This document shows positions 37,029-45,985 of a DNA stretch of 64,000 nt, one piece after another. Position 1 is the first letter of the stretch; each line of letters opens with the position of its first letter. The notes below the pieces were generated by a model. The model made no database searches. It saw nothing but the letters and a program-made list of their open reading frames with translations, and was not told where the DNA came from. The DNA lies in the NCBI RefSeq assembly GCF_002150765.1, contig NZ_MUYM01000075.1, forward strand, positions 62,001 through 126,000. The letters are read 5' to 3'. A program made the translations under genes and the position numbers. This DNA is from Lentzea kentuckyensis. Its GTDB lineage: Bacteria > Actinomycetota > Actinomycetes > Mycobacteriales > Pseudonocardiaceae.

Positions 37029-37511
37029 GTGAGCAACCCACTGGATCAGCCGTTGGAGAACGACATCTCGGCCGAGCTGAAGGAACGCAAGGCCGGCATC
37101 GGCAAGACCACGATGATCCTCGGTGTCGCGGTGCTGGCCATCGTCGCGTTCGTCGGCGGGGTGTTCGTGCAGAAGTCCTTCGGCTCCACGCAGACCCCGG
37201 CTCGCCAGAACGCCGCCGGCCGCCAGTTCAACGGCACGCCTCCTTCGGGCGCTCAGCAACGACCCAACGGCGGGTTCGGCCGCGGCACCACGGGCACGAT
37301 CGACCACGTCGACGGCACCACGGTGTACGTGAAGACCCAGAACGGCCAGGTCGTCAAGGTGTCCACTTCGGACACGACGAAGGTGCAGATCACGTCCGAC
37401 GGCAAGCTGACGGACCTCAAGGCCGGGCAGCAGGTCGTCGTGCAGGGCCAGGCGGGCTCGGACGGCACGGTGACCGGGCAGACCATCACGCAGCGGCCGA
37501 CCACCGGGTGA
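37029..37511 (+). CDS. Membrane-anchored DUF5666-like protein
   Basis: A 160-residue protein with a short cytoplasmic start, one transmembrane helix (TTMILGVAVLAIVAFVGGVFV, about residues 26-47), a Gly/Gln/Pro-rich linker and a C-terminal beta domain (about 87-155: TIDHVDGTTVYVKTQNGQVV ending in GQTITQRP) of the DUF5666 type. It follows the permease by 8 nt with an AGGAG site and overlaps the response regulator start, so it belongs to the export operon. It may be an accessory or sensing subunit. Exact role unknown. Confidence 0.82.
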   Translation: MSNPLDQPLENDISAELKERKAGIGKTTMILGVAVLAIVAFVGGVFVQKSFGSTQTPARQNAAGRQFNGTPPSGAQQRPNGGFGRGTTGTIDHVDGTTVYVKTQNGQVVKVSTSDTTKVQITSDGKLTDLKAGQQVVVQGQAGSDGTVTGQTITQRPTTG

Positions 37512-38203
37512 TGCAGGATCAGCGTGTGGAACGTGGCCGGTTGCTCGTCGTCGAGGACGAACCCAGCATCCGCGAACTGCTGTGCGCCAGCCTGCGGTTC
37601 GCCGGGTTCACCGTGTCCAGCGCGGCCACGGGCGGCGAGGCGTTGCAGGCGGCCCGTTCCGAGGCACCGGACCTGGTGCTGCTGGACGTGATGCTGCCCG
37701 ACCGGGACGGGTTCGAGGTGGTGCGGCGGCTGCGTTCGTCCGGTGTGCGGGTGCCGGTGCTGTACCTGACCGCGCGCGACAGCACGGACGACCGCATCAC
37801 CGGCCTGACGATCGGCGGCGACGGGTACATCACCAAGCCGTTCAGCCTGGAGGAGGTCGTCGCACGGGTGACCGCCGTGCTCCGCCGCACCCGGCCCGGC
37901 CACGAGAGCGAGCAGCTGACCTGCGGTGATCTGTCGCTGGACGTGGAGAGCCACATCGTGCGGCGCGGGTCGCGGGTGGTGGAGCTGTCGCCGACGGAGT
38001 TCCGGCTGCTGCACTACCTGATGCGCAACAGCGGCCGGGTGCTGTCGAAGGCGCAGATCCTGGACCAGGTCTGGTCGCACGACTTCGACGGCGACTTCGG
38101 GGTGGTCGAGTCGTACATCTCGTACCTGCGGCGCAAAGTCGATGTCGCGGAACCGCGGCTGATCCACACCGTGCGCGGCCTCGGATACATGATCAGACCA
38201 TGA
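37511..38203 (+). CDS. OmpR-family response regulator
   Basis: A 230-residue regulator with a receiver domain (phospho-acceptor Asp about residue 59 in LVLLDVMLPDRDG, the switch region YLTARDS and KPFS) and an OmpR-type winged helix (about 130-225, ending in IHTVRGLGYMI). The start may be GTG 37508 or ATG 37511; the ATG, which shares a base with the upstream stop, is used here, and a GTG at 37526 is a third option. It is coupled to the histidine kinase and lies in the same operon as the MacAB-like genes, so it probably controls that exporter. Confidence 0.95.
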   Translation: MQDQRVERGRLLVVEDEPSIRELLCASLRFAGFTVSSAATGGEALQAARSEAPDLVLLDVMLPDRDGFEVVRRLRSSGVRVPVLYLTARDSTDDRITGLTIGGDGYITKPFSLEEVVARVTAVLRRTRPGHESEQLTCGDLSLDVESHIVRRGSRVVELSPTEFRLLHYLMRNSGRVLSKAQILDQVWSHDFDGDFGVVESYISYLRRKVDVAEPRLIHTVRGLGYMIRP

Positions 38204-39465
38204 CGTTGCGCGTGCGACTGGTGGTCGTGCTCGTCGCCCTGGTGGCCGCGGGCCTGTTCGGCACGTGGCTGATCGGCTCGCAGGTGATGGAGCGCTACCT
38301 GCTGGGCCAGCTCGACGCGCGGATCGACCGGGTCGCGTCGTCGCCGCGGCCGTTTCCCGGGCGGGAGAACGTGATCCTGCGGTCTCCGTCCGAGGTGCTG
38401 TCCGGAACGCCGTTCGCCGGCCTGCCTGGGTACGGGTCGTTGACGCCGGGCGAGCACGTCTCGGTGGGCTCGCACCGGTTGGTCATGCGGCAGCTCGACG
38501 GGGCCGAGCTGATCGTGGCGACCGACCAGTCGGAGGTCGACAAGGCGGTCGGCGATCTGCGGCTGGCGTTCCTGCTGATCAGCCTCGGCGCGCTGATTCT
38601 GGTCGGCATGGCCGGGTATGCGCTGGTCCGGGCCTCGACGCGGGCGCTGGAGGAGGTCGAGCAGGTGGCCGGCGAGATCGCGGCCGGTGACCTGTCGCGA
38701 CGGGTTCCGGTGCGGCGGCCGGGGTCCGAGGTGGGACGGCTGGCGTCGGCGTTGAACACGATGCTCGGGCAGATCGAGCAGGCGTTCGCGGTGCGCGTCT
38801 CGTCGGAGAACCGGATGCGGCAGTTCGTCGCCGACGCGTCACACGAGCTGCGGACGCCGTTGACGTCGATTCGGGGCTATGCCGAGCTTTACCGCCAGGG
38901 TGCGGCCTCGGATCCTGCCGAGGTGTTGCGACGCATCGAGGACCACGCCGAGCGGATGGGCGTTCTCGTCGAGGACCTGCTGCAGCTGGCACGACTGGAT
39001 TCCGCGCAACCACTGGTCTTGTCCACTGTGGACCTGGTCGTGCTGGTCACCGACGCCGTGGTCGAGGCACGGGTGCGCGCTGCGGACCGGACCGTGTCGC
39101 TGGAATTGCCGGACGGACCGGTGCTGGTGCAGGCCGACGAGGCGCGGGTGCGGCAGGTGCTGACGAACCTGCTCGACAACGCGCTGATCCACACGCCGGC
39201 GGGGTCGCCCGTCGAGGTGCGGCTGGGGCCGAGCTCCTTCGAGGTGGCTGATCACGGACCGGGGATGTCGGCCGAGCAGGCTTCGCGGGCGTTCGAACGG
39301 TTCTACCGCGTGGACGCCGCGCGAGGGCCGGGCGGAACCGGGCTGGGTCTGGCGATCGTGGCGGCGCTGGTCGCGGCCCACGGGTGGACGATCTCGCTGG
39401 ACACCGCGCCGGGTGAGGGCGCGGTGTTCCGGGTGTCGTTCGTCAGTTCTGCTCAGCCGCGATGA
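38200..39465 (+). CDS. HAMP-domain sensor histidine kinase
   Basis: A 421-residue kinase with two transmembrane helices (about residues 7-26 and 122-143) around a sensor loop of about 95 residues, a HAMP domain (145-200), a HisKA domain with His215 in DASHELRTPLTSIRGY and an ATPase domain with NLLDNALIH, DHGPGM and GTGLGLAIV boxes. It starts ATGA within the stop of the response regulator and is its cognate kinase. The small external loop suggests sensing of a drug or the membrane state. Its 3' end overlaps the convergent TetX-like gene by 23 nt. Confidence 0.96.
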   Translation: MTLRVRLVVVLVALVAAGLFGTWLIGSQVMERYLLGQLDARIDRVASSPRPFPGRENVILRSPSEVLSGTPFAGLPGYGSLTPGEHVSVGSHRLVMRQLDGAELIVATDQSEVDKAVGDLRLAFLLISLGALILVGMAGYALVRASTRALEEVEQVAGEIAAGDLSRRVPVRRPGSEVGRLASALNTMLGQIEQAFAVRVSSENRMRQFVADASHELRTPLTSIRGYAELYRQGAASDPAEVLRRIEDHAERMGVLVEDLLQLARLDSAQPLVLSTVDLVVLVTDAVVEARVRAADRTVSLELPDGPVLVQADEARVRQVLTNLLDNALIHTPAGSPVEVRLGPSSFEVADHGPGMSAEQASRAFERFYRVDAARGPGGTGLGLAIVAALVAAHGWTISLDTAPGEGAVFRVSFVSSAQPR

Positions 39466-40534
39466 GCTCGAGCACCTTCTGCGGTGCGTCGTCACCGAAC
39501 AGGCTCTGCACGACCACGTCAGCATCGGCGGTGGTCTCCTCCGCGCGCACGAACATGGCCTGCTCGTACGCGTGCAGCGCGACCTCCACATCATCATGGG
39601 CGGCCAGAGCCTTGCCGAGCTCGGCACCATCCAGCATGGCGAGGTTGGCGCCCTCACCGTTGGGCGCGGCGAGGTGCGCGGCGTCACCGATCAGGGTCAC
39701 GCCCGGCACGCGGTCCCACCGATGCCCGGTGGGCAGGGCGTAGTGCGGCCGCAACAGCGGCACGGTGTCGGACTCGGTGATCAACGCGGTCACCTGCGGC
39801 GCCCACCCCTCGAACTCGGCCGCGAGCCGCGCGCGGTCCGTCACGTCGATGTCGTCGAACCACTCCAGCGGCCGGCTGAACTCGACGTAGGCGTGCAGGA
39901 CGCCGCCGGCCTCGCGGTGCGCGAAGATCCCCTTGCCTGAGCCGGGGACGAACATCGAGCCGCCACCGACGACCTCCGCCACGGCCGGGTGGTCGGTGTC
40001 GGCGTCGTACAGGTAGGTCTCGACGAACGACATGCCCGTGTACTCAGGTGTGGCGTCGGTGAGCAACGACCTGACGCGCGACCACGCGCCGTCCGCGCCC
40101 ACCAGCAGTTCCGCCGTGATGGTGGTGCCGTTGGCGAACGTCACCTCTTTGCCGTGTACCCCGGTCACCTTGTGGCCCCAACGGACGGTGCCTTCGGGGA
40201 GGGAGTCGAGCAGCATCTGCCGAATGTCGGCGCGCTGTGCCTCGGGACGGCCGCCGGTGCCGTCGTCGCCCTTCTCGAACAGGACGGACCCGTCGGTGTC
40301 GAGGAACCGCATGGCCTCGCGGCCTTCCAGCACGATGGCGCGGAACTCGTCCATCAACCCGGCGGCCTCGACGGCGAGCTGGCCGTTGTAGTCGTGGACG
40401 TCGAGCATGCCGCCCTGCGCACGTGACGTCGGCGAGTCCTCCGCCTCGTAGACGGTGGACGGGATGCCGTTGACGTGCAGCACGCGGGCGAGCGTGAGAC
40501 CGCCTAGGCCGGCACCGATGATCGTGACGTGCAT
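39443..40534 (-). CDS. TetX-like FAD-dependent monooxygenase
   Basis: A 363-residue flavin monooxygenase of the PHBH fold: FAD site GAGLGGLTLARVLHVNGI (residues 7 onward), the GGMLDVHDYNGQLAVEAAGL segment, RADIRQMLLDSLP and GDAAHLAAPNGEGANLAM. The order and wording of these segments follow TetX closely, more than aromatic hydroxylases. TetX inactivates tetracyclines; whether this one does so or oxidises some other aromatic compound is not decided by sequence. The start is ATG 40534 with an AAGGAG site. It is convergent with the efflux/two-component operon, so the two together may be a drug-response locus. Confidence 0.86.
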   Translation of the reverse strand: MHVTIIGAGLGGLTLARVLHVNGIPSTVYEAEDSPTSRAQGGMLDVHDYNGQLAVEAAGLMDEFRAIVLEGREAMRFLDTDGSVLFEKGDDGTGGRPEAQRADIRQMLLDSLPEGTVRWGHKVTGVHGKEVTFANGTTITAELLVGADGAWSRVRSLLTDATPEYTGMSFVETYLYDADTDHPAVAEVVGGGSMFVPGSGKGIFAHREAGGVLHAYVEFSRPLEWFDDIDVTDRARLAAEFEGWAPQVTALITESDTVPLLRPHYALPTGHRWDRVPGVTLIGDAAHLAAPNGEGANLAMLDGAELGKALAAHDDVEVALHAYEQAMFVRAEETTADADVVVQSLFGDDAPQKVLELIAAEQN

Positions 40535-40611
40535 TGGGGCTCCTTCAAGGTCGTGATCCGGGAACACGACCAGGTTCACCCGCGGCGCTGGCACCTCCCG
40601 CACACGTCACT

Positions 40612-40634
40612 GGCAGCGGCTGACAGCCGCTGTC
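40612..40634. terminator. Short palindrome at the dgoD stop codon
   Basis: Eleven paired positions (one G-U) around a single central base overlap the dgoD stop. It may end dgoD transcription, or act as a protein site upstream of the TetX-like gene (77 nt from its start). Confidence 0.45.
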
Positions 40635-41775
40635 ACCACTCGGCGAAGCTGCCGTCGTCGTGCCGCCAGATCGGCGACCGCCACGAGTGCCCGATCTCCG
40701 CGGCCCGGCGCACCGCCTCCTCGTCCACCTCCACGCCGAGCCCCGGCCCGGTGGGGCGCGCGATCCAGCCGTCCACGACCCGCACCGGCGCCATGTCGAC
40801 CAGGTAGCTGGGATCGGTGCCGTGGTAGTGCAGGCCGGCGCTCTGTTCCTGGATCAGGAAGTTCGGCGTCGTGAACGCCACCTGCAGCGACGCCGCCAGC
40901 GAGATCGGCCCGAGTGGACAGTGCGGGGCGATCGACGCGCCGTAGACCTCGGCCATGGAGCCGATCCGGCGCAGTTCCGAGATGCCGCCCGCGTGCGACG
41001 GGTCGGGTTGCACGACCGCGACGCCCGCTTCCAGCACCGGCTTGAACTCCCACCGCGAGAACAGCCGTTCCCCCGTCGCGATCGGCACGGTCGACGCCTG
41101 GACGACGGACGCCAGCACGTCCGCGGGGAGTTCGGGCAGCACCGGTTCCTCGACGAACATCGGCTGCACCTCTTCGAGCAGGCGCACCAGACGCCGGGCC
41201 ATGGCGGGGGAAACGCGGCCGTGGAAGTCGATGGCCAGGTCACCGCCGGGGCCGAGCGCGTGCCGGGCCTCCCGCGCGCGGTCCAGCACCGCGTCGACCT
41301 CGGCGGGTGACGCGATGGGCCTCATCTCGGCGGTGGCGTTCATCTTCACGGCGCTGAAACCCTCCGCGACCTGCTGGGACACCGCCTCGAACACGCCGTC
41401 CGGACGGTCGCCGCCCACCCACGAGTAGGCGCGCACGCGGTCGCGCACCGGGCCGCCGAACAGTTCGTGCACCGGCAGGCCGCGGGCTTTGCCGGCGATG
41501 TCCCAGAACGCGTGGTCGTAGCCGGACAGCGCCGACGACAGGATCGGGCCGCCGCGGTAGAAGCCGCCGCGGCGCAGGACCTGCCAGAGGTCCTCGACGC
41601 GCAGCGGGTCCTGGCCGATCACCAGCTCGGACAGTTCGTGCACGGCCGCGCGGACCGTCTCGGCCCTGCCCTCCACGACCGGCTCACCCCAGCCGGTCAC
41701 CCCCTCGTCCGTGCTCACCTTCAGGAACAGCCAGCGGGGCTCGACCAGGAACGTCTCGACCGCCGTCACCTTCAT
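40633..41775 (-). CDS. dgoD: D-galactonate dehydratase
   Basis: A 380-residue enolase-superfamily enzyme that closely matches E. coli DgoD over its full length. It has the opening ETFLVEPRWLFLKVSTDEGV, RGGFYRGGPILSSALSGYD, AYSWVGGDRP, metal ligands Asp183 (in DFHGR, with His185), Glu209 (in VEEP) and Glu236 (in GERLFSRWEF), QPDPSHAGG and the general-acid/base His285 in HCPLGP, and it ends PIWRHDDGSFAEW. It turns D-galactonate into 2-keto-3-deoxy-galactonate. It is 46 nt downstream of the SDR gene on the same strand, so both are probably transcribed from the operator-bearing region at 42.5 kb. Confidence 0.95.
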   Translation of the reverse strand: MKVTAVETFLVEPRWLFLKVSTDEGVTGWGEPVVEGRAETVRAAVHELSELVIGQDPLRVEDLWQVLRRGGFYRGGPILSSALSGYDHAFWDIAGKARGLPVHELFGGPVRDRVRAYSWVGGDRPDGVFEAVSQQVAEGFSAVKMNATAEMRPIASPAEVDAVLDRAREARHALGPGGDLAIDFHGRVSPAMARRLVRLLEEVQPMFVEEPVLPELPADVLASVVQASTVPIATGERLFSRWEFKPVLEAGVAVVQPDPSHAGGISELRRIGSMAEVYGASIAPHCPLGPISLAASLQVAFTTPNFLIQEQSAGLHYHGTDPSYLVDMAPVRVVDGWIARPTGPGLGVEVDEEAVRRAAEIGHSWRSPIWRHDDGSFAEW

Positions 41776-41821
41776 CCGGCCTCCTTCGTGGACACCCCGG
41801 CCGGCAATGCTGCGAGAGAAG

Positions 41822-42499
41822 TCAAGACGAGTCCTTTGCCGCGGACCAGCCGCCGTCGACCAGAAGCTCCGCGCCCGTCACGAACGACGCCGCCGGAGAC
41901 AGCAGGAAACCGATCACCGACGCCACCTCGGCCGGGTCGCCGAGACGGCCGGCCGGGGTGGCTCGGGCACTGCGTTCGCGATCCTCGGCGGACACCCGGT
42001 CCCACGCCGCCGTCAGCACGGGGCCGGGCAGCACCGCGTTGACCCGGACGTCGGGCGCGTACTCGACGGCGAGCTGGCGGGTCAGCGCGACCAGCCCGCC
42101 CTTCGTGGCCGCGTAGGCGCCGTGGCCGGGGATGCCGAAGTGCGCGTGCACCGACGAGACCAGCACGACCGAGCCTTGGCGTTGCCGCAACGACGGCAGG
42201 CAGGCCCGCAGGCCGTGGAACGCGCCGCTGAGGTTGACCGCGAGCTGGCGTTCCCACTCGGCGGGCGTGGTGAAGTCCAACGGCTTGACCGTGACCGTGT
42301 AGGCGTTGCACACCAACGCGTCCACGCCGTCGCTCAACTCCACGGCTCGACGCCACGTCTCCGGGTCGCTGACGTCGCCTTGAATCGCGACATCACCGTG
42401 CAAATCGATCCCGACCACCCGGTAACCGTTGTCGGTCAGGTGCTTCGCCGTGGCGGCGCCGATTCCCGCCGCCGCACCCGACACCACCGCGCACTTCAT
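41822..42499 (-). CDS. Short-chain dehydrogenase, probable galactose 1-dehydrogenase
   Basis: A 225-residue classical SDR with the cofactor motif SGAAAGIGAAT (residues 7-17), an NxxG-like NAYT position, catalytic Ser in LVSSVHAH and YxxxK in YAATKGG. The Asp after the second strand (VVGIDLHG) predicts NAD preference. With DgoD, the aldolase and alpha-galactosidase next door, the missing first step of oxidative galactose catabolism is oxidation of galactose to the lactone, so this role is inferred; it could alternatively act on a sugar acid. Start at ATG 42499 with a GGGGAGG site. It is divergent from the aldolase gene across the operator. Confidence 0.82.
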   Translation of the reverse strand: MKCAVVSGAAAGIGAATAKHLTDNGYRVVGIDLHGDVAIQGDVSDPETWRRAVELSDGVDALVCNAYTVTVKPLDFTTPAEWERQLAVNLSGAFHGLRACLPSLRQRQGSVVLVSSVHAHFGIPGHGAYAATKGGLVALTRQLAVEYAPDVRVNAVLPGPVLTAAWDRVSAEDRERSARATPAGRLGDPAEVASVIGFLLSPAASFVTGAELLVDGGWSAAKDSS

Positions 42500-42530
42500 G
42501 CGACGAGCCTCCCCTTTGCGCGTCCTGAGT

Positions 42531-42554
42531 GTCAAGAATAATTCCTAATTTATG
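42531..42554. promoter_or_regulatory. Probable GntR operator, copy 1 (SDR-dgoD / aldolase)
   Basis: The 24-nt sequence beginning GTCAAGAATAATTC at this place differs in one position from the one at 48105. It is very AT-rich for this genome and lies in the divergent region between the SDR and aldolase genes. Best read as the operator of the nearby FadR-type regulator. Confidence 0.8.
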
Positions 42555-42572
42555 TGTAGTAGGCTGTCCAGC

Positions 42573-43163
42573 GTGAGCTACCGCTACGAGATCACCCAGG
42601 CAGTCGTGCGGCAGGGCATCATCGCGATCATTCGCACCGGCGACACCGACTCTGCCCTCAAGGCCGCCGTTCCGCTGCTGGACGCGGGCCTCACGTCACT
42701 CGAACTCCCGCTGACCAACCCCGGCGCGCTGGACGCGATTCGCCGGTTGCGCACCGACTTCCCGTCGGTCGTCATCGGCGCCGGCTCGGTGCTGGACGAG
42801 GCTTCGGCGGTCGCCGCCGTGCGCGCCGGAGCACAGTTCCTGGTGGCACCGAACCTCGAACCGTCGGTGATCCGCGCCGGCCACCGGTACGGGGCCGCGG
42901 TGCTTCCCGGCGCCGCCACGGTCACCGAGGTGATCCAGGCGATGGAACTGGGCGCGGACGCCGTGAAGGTGTTCCCCGCGCCGACTCCGCAGTGGGTCAG
43001 GGACGTCCTCGCCGTGCTGCCGCATGCCCCGCTGGTGCCGACCGGCGGCGTGGCACCGGCCGACGTTCCCGCGTGGCTGGAAGCGGGCGCGGTGGCGTGC
43101 GGGGTCGGGTCGGCCCTCGCCCGCACGCCTCTCGATGAGATCAAGGCCCTCCTACGGGCCTGA
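42573..43163 (+). CDS. 2-keto-3-deoxy-6-phosphogalactonate/gluconate aldolase
   Basis: A 196-residue class I aldolase of the KDPG/KHG family with catalytic Glu44 in LELPLTNP, the phosphate/loop region VLPGAATVTEV and the Schiff-base lysine 132 in DAVKVFPAP. It splits KDPGal (or KDPG) into pyruvate and glyceraldehyde 3-phosphate. I use the GTG at 42573 because an upstream ATG at 42552 lies inside the operator; that ATG remains possible, especially for a leaderless mRNA. No kinase that would make the phosphorylated substrate is in the window. Its 3' end overlaps the convergent alpha-galactosidase gene by 23 nt. Confidence 0.88.
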   Translation: MSYRYEITQAVVRQGIIAIIRTGDTDSALKAAVPLLDAGLTSLELPLTNPGALDAIRRLRTDFPSVVIGAGSVLDEASAVAAVRAGAQFLVAPNLEPSVIRAGHRYGAAVLPGAATVTEVIQAMELGADAVKVFPAPTPQWVRDVLAVLPHAPLVPTGGVAPADVPAWLEAGAVACGVGSALARTPLDEIKALLRA

Positions 43164-45093
43164 GCACCACCACGTCGGCGTCGTTCGTGGCGGACCAGTC
43201 GAACGGCAGCCCGACGTGCGTCAGGTGCGCACCGGAGTACGCCTCACCGGCCTCGTCCACATAGGACTGGGCGGTCAGTCCCTTCAGCTTCAGCCGCGAC
43301 GACCGGCCGGGCACCACCGGAACGCCCGTCAAGCCGCCCGTGTTCCAGGCCAGCACGACGATCCGGTCCTCACCCGAGTACTGGATCGCGTCGCCAAGCA
43401 GGTGCACCTCGCCGTTGTGCACGACCTCGCGGATGTCCTTGTAGCGCTCGATGAGCACGGCGGCTTCCTCGCGTTGCTCGCGAGTCCAGTGCCGCACGTC
43501 GGCGCCGATGCCGAGGACACCGGCCATCGCGAGCACGAAGCGGAACTTCAGCGAACGCGGACGGGCGTCGAAGATACCGGGCGCGTCCGTGACCCACGAC
43601 GACATCAGGTGCGGGGCGTGCATGTGCAGGAACCCGTGCTGGATCTTCAGGCGGTCCAGCGGCGCGGTGTTGTCGCTGGGCCACACCACGTCCACCCTGC
43701 CGGTCGTGGCCAGGTCGATCCGGCCGCCGCCACCCGCGCAGCCCTCCACCAGCACGTGGGGATGTGCCGAACGCAGATGGTCGAGCACGCGCCAGTAGTT
43801 GCGGACGTGCGCGTTGTCGAGCTCGCCGGACCGTTCGGTGGCGGGACGGTTCATGTCCCACTTCAGGTAGCTGATCTGATAGTCGGTGAGCAGTCGATCC
43901 AAAGTGGACACGACGAACTCGTACACCTCGGGCAGGCCGAGGTTGAGCAGCAGCTGGTTGCGGATGAGCGTGGGTTCGCGGCCCTCGCTCCGGTACACCC
44001 AGTCCGGATGTTCGGCGTAGAGCCGCGACTTCGGGCTCACGCACTCCGGTTCGACCCACAGCCCGAACTCCAGGCCCATCGCGCGCACGTCCGAGACGAA
44101 CGCGCCGAAGTCCGGGGACTCCGGGTACCAGTCGCCGAGGCCGCCGGTGTCGTCGTGACGGCCGACGAACCAGCCGTCGTCGACCACGAACAGCTCGACC
44201 CCGATGTCCGCGGCGATCCTGGCCAGTTCGAGTTGCCTGGGCAGCGAGACCTCGAACCCCGTTGCCTCCCAGGAGTTGTAGAGCACCGGCTTGCGGACCT
44301 CGCGGCTGCGCAACCGGTCGTAGGCGTGCCACACCCGCGCCAGGCCGTTCGTCGAGTACGCCAGCGCCACCTCGGGCGTCGTGAAGGTCTCCCCCGGCTC
44401 GACCACGACCGGCCCGAGCATCCCGGCCCGCAGGCGCGTCAGCCCGGACGGCTCGACCTCGGCCGTGATCTCCCACGAACCGGACCACGCCAGCGACACG
44501 CCCCATGTGTCGTCCACGGACAACCAGGGCGCGTAGTTGTGCCCGGGAACGCCGTAGGAGCTGCCGATCCGGAACCCGCCCGCCGGCAGCGAAACGTGGT
44601 CCAACTGGCACTCGCGGGCCCACTCACCGTGCAAAAAGGACAGTCGCGGGGTGTTCGTCGGCAGGCACACGCCCGCCGACCCGATCCTGGCGAGCCGGAC
44701 CGGTTCTTCTCGCGTGTTGGTCAGCTCGACCCACCGGGTGAGCACGTCGACGGTGGCTTCCGGCCGGTAGCAGAGCACCGCGCGGAGCCCGGCGATCTCG
44801 TCGGCGAACGCCAGCCGCAACACGCCGTCCGACTCGGTGGCGCCGGCGAAGGTGAACCACGAGTCGCCGTCCAGTTCCAGATCGGCGCCGGTGAACGGAC
44901 GCTGCCCGCGCGGCACGTACTCGACCGGAGCCGCGTCGGCCTCGGTGATGAAGTGGATCTCGCCGAGGTTCTTCAGCGGCGACGGACCGCACTCGACGCC
45001 GTGCGGGCCCCACGCCACCAGCTCAGCCCAGCGGTTACCGGGTTCGACCGCCACCGTGTACGAGGTCGTGGCCATGCGCAGGATCCAGGTCAT
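43141..45093 (-). CDS. GH36 alpha-galactosidase
   Basis: A 650-residue enzyme with the GH36 layout: an N-terminal beta-supersandwich (about 1-280), a catalytic barrel (about 290-600) and a C-terminal beta domain. The nucleophile is Asp413 in YLKWDMNRP and the acid/base Asp474 in WPSDNTAP; SWEATGFEV and WVEPECVSP are also family motifs. It has no signal peptide, so it splits imported alpha-galactosides (melibiose, raffinose type) in the cytoplasm. Its ATG overlaps the stop of the second permease gene (ATGA), hence the same operon as the importer. A much longer open frame that extends into the permease gene is rejected. Confidence 0.94.
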   Translation of the reverse strand: MTWILRMATTSYTVAVEPGNRWAELVAWGPHGVECGPSPLKNLGEIHFITEADAAPVEYVPRGQRPFTGADLELDGDSWFTFAGATESDGVLRLAFADEIAGLRAVLCYRPEATVDVLTRWVELTNTREEPVRLARIGSAGVCLPTNTPRLSFLHGEWARECQLDHVSLPAGGFRIGSSYGVPGHNYAPWLSVDDTWGVSLAWSGSWEITAEVEPSGLTRLRAGMLGPVVVEPGETFTTPEVALAYSTNGLARVWHAYDRLRSREVRKPVLYNSWEATGFEVSLPRQLELARIAADIGVELFVVDDGWFVGRHDDTGGLGDWYPESPDFGAFVSDVRAMGLEFGLWVEPECVSPKSRLYAEHPDWVYRSEGREPTLIRNQLLLNLGLPEVYEFVVSTLDRLLTDYQISYLKWDMNRPATERSGELDNAHVRNYWRVLDHLRSAHPHVLVEGCAGGGGRIDLATTGRVDVVWPSDNTAPLDRLKIQHGFLHMHAPHLMSSWVTDAPGIFDARPRSLKFRFVLAMAGVLGIGADVRHWTREQREEAAVLIERYKDIREVVHNGEVHLLGDAIQYSGEDRIVVLAWNTGGLTGVPVVPGRSSRLKLKGLTAQSYVDEAGEAYSGAHLTHVGLPFDWSATNDADVVVLRPVGGP

Positions 45094-45899
45094 TTCACCG
45101 CTCCCACCGCGAGCCCGGAGATGAAGTGCCGCTGGAACCGCAGGAACACCGCCACGGTCGGGATCGCCGCGATCACCGAGCCGGCCGCGATCACGTTCCA
45201 GTTCGACACGTACTGGCCCTGCAACGCCAGCAACGCGGGCGTGACCGGCATGACGGACGACGAGCGCAGCACGGTGATCGCCCACAGCAGGTCGTTGAAG
45301 ATCCAGGTGAACGCCAGCGCGGCCAGCGCGGCGAGCGCGGGCCGGGTCATCGGCAGCACGATCCGCCAGAAGATCTGCACGGGACCGGCGCCGTCGATGG
45401 TGGCGGCCTCCTGCACCTCGTCCGGCATCGCGCGCATGAAGCCCTGCAGCACGAACGTGTAGAAGCCCAGCCCGAACCCGACCTGCACCACGATCAGCGC
45501 GAACAACGTGTCGTAGAGGCCGAGCAGCTCGGTCAGCTTCGACACCGGGACCAGCAGGATCTGCGGCGGCAGCAGGTTGCCCGCGAGCATCAGCAGGATG
45601 ATCGTGCGCCGGCCGGGAATCTGGAAGCGGCTCAACGCGTACGCCGCCGCCGAGCTCAACGCGAGCGACAGGAACACCGTCGGAACGGTCACCAGGACGC
45701 TGTTCCACATCGCGCCCGCGCCGCCGTTGGTCCACGCGTCGGCGAACCCGGCGAGGGTGAACGACTTCGGCAGCGACGCGAGGCCGTTGGCGGCGATGTC
45801 GTCGAAGCTTCGGACAGCGGTGACCAGCACCGCCACGATCGGCAGCAGCCAGAGCACGGAGATCGTGCCCGCCACGGCGTGGAAGACGCGGTTCGACAT
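45090..45899 (-). CDS. Carbohydrate ABC importer permease (MalG type)
   Basis: A 269-residue permease with six predicted transmembrane helices and the EAA loop EAATIDGAGPVQIFWRIVLP (about residues 160-180), which docks to the ATPase. It pairs with the MalF-type permease upstream. Between them lies a 27-codon micro-ORF that resembles this gene's start. No ATPase gene is in the operon; actinomycetes often use a shared MsiK-type ATPase, which I assume here. Confidence 0.94.
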   Translation of the reverse strand: MSNRVFHAVAGTISVLWLLPIVAVLVTAVRSFDDIAANGLASLPKSFTLAGFADAWTNGGAGAMWNSVLVTVPTVFLSLALSSAAAYALSRFQIPGRRTIILLMLAGNLLPPQILLVPVSKLTELLGLYDTLFALIVVQVGFGLGFYTFVLQGFMRAMPDEVQEAATIDGAGPVQIFWRIVLPMTRPALAALAALAFTWIFNDLLWAITVLRSSSVMPVTPALLALQGQYVSNWNVIAAGSVIAAIPTVAVFLRFQRHFISGLAVGAVK

Positions 45900-45900
45900 C

Positions 45901-45984
45901 TCAGTTCTCCGGGAACGCGTTAACGGTGCAAGCCATGATCACGGCACATGCGCCCGCAACAACCAGAAAGACACAGCTCGACAT
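45901..45984 (-). CDS. 27-codon micro-ORF between the permease genes (duplication remnant)
   Basis: A tiny frame MSSCVFLVVAGACAVIMACT ending NAFPEN fits exactly between the two permease genes with one base on either side. Its start resembles the MalG N-terminus (MSNRVFHAVAG) and its end resembles the MalF C-terminus (RAFREN). The 27-nt flanks repeat with one mismatch at 45893-45919 and 45978-46004. It therefore looks like a duplicated, internally deleted malF-malG junction that has kept a frame and coupling. Whether a peptide is made is unknown. Confidence 0.5.
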   Translation of the reverse strand: MSSCVFLVVAGACAVIMACTVNAFPEN

Positions 45985-45985
45985 C

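Noticed and set aside
45094-45735. Extended 864-codon alpha-galactosidase frame
   Set aside because: The upstream part overlaps the MalG-type permease in another frame and is Arg/Ala/Gly-rich. Similarity to GH36 begins at 45093.
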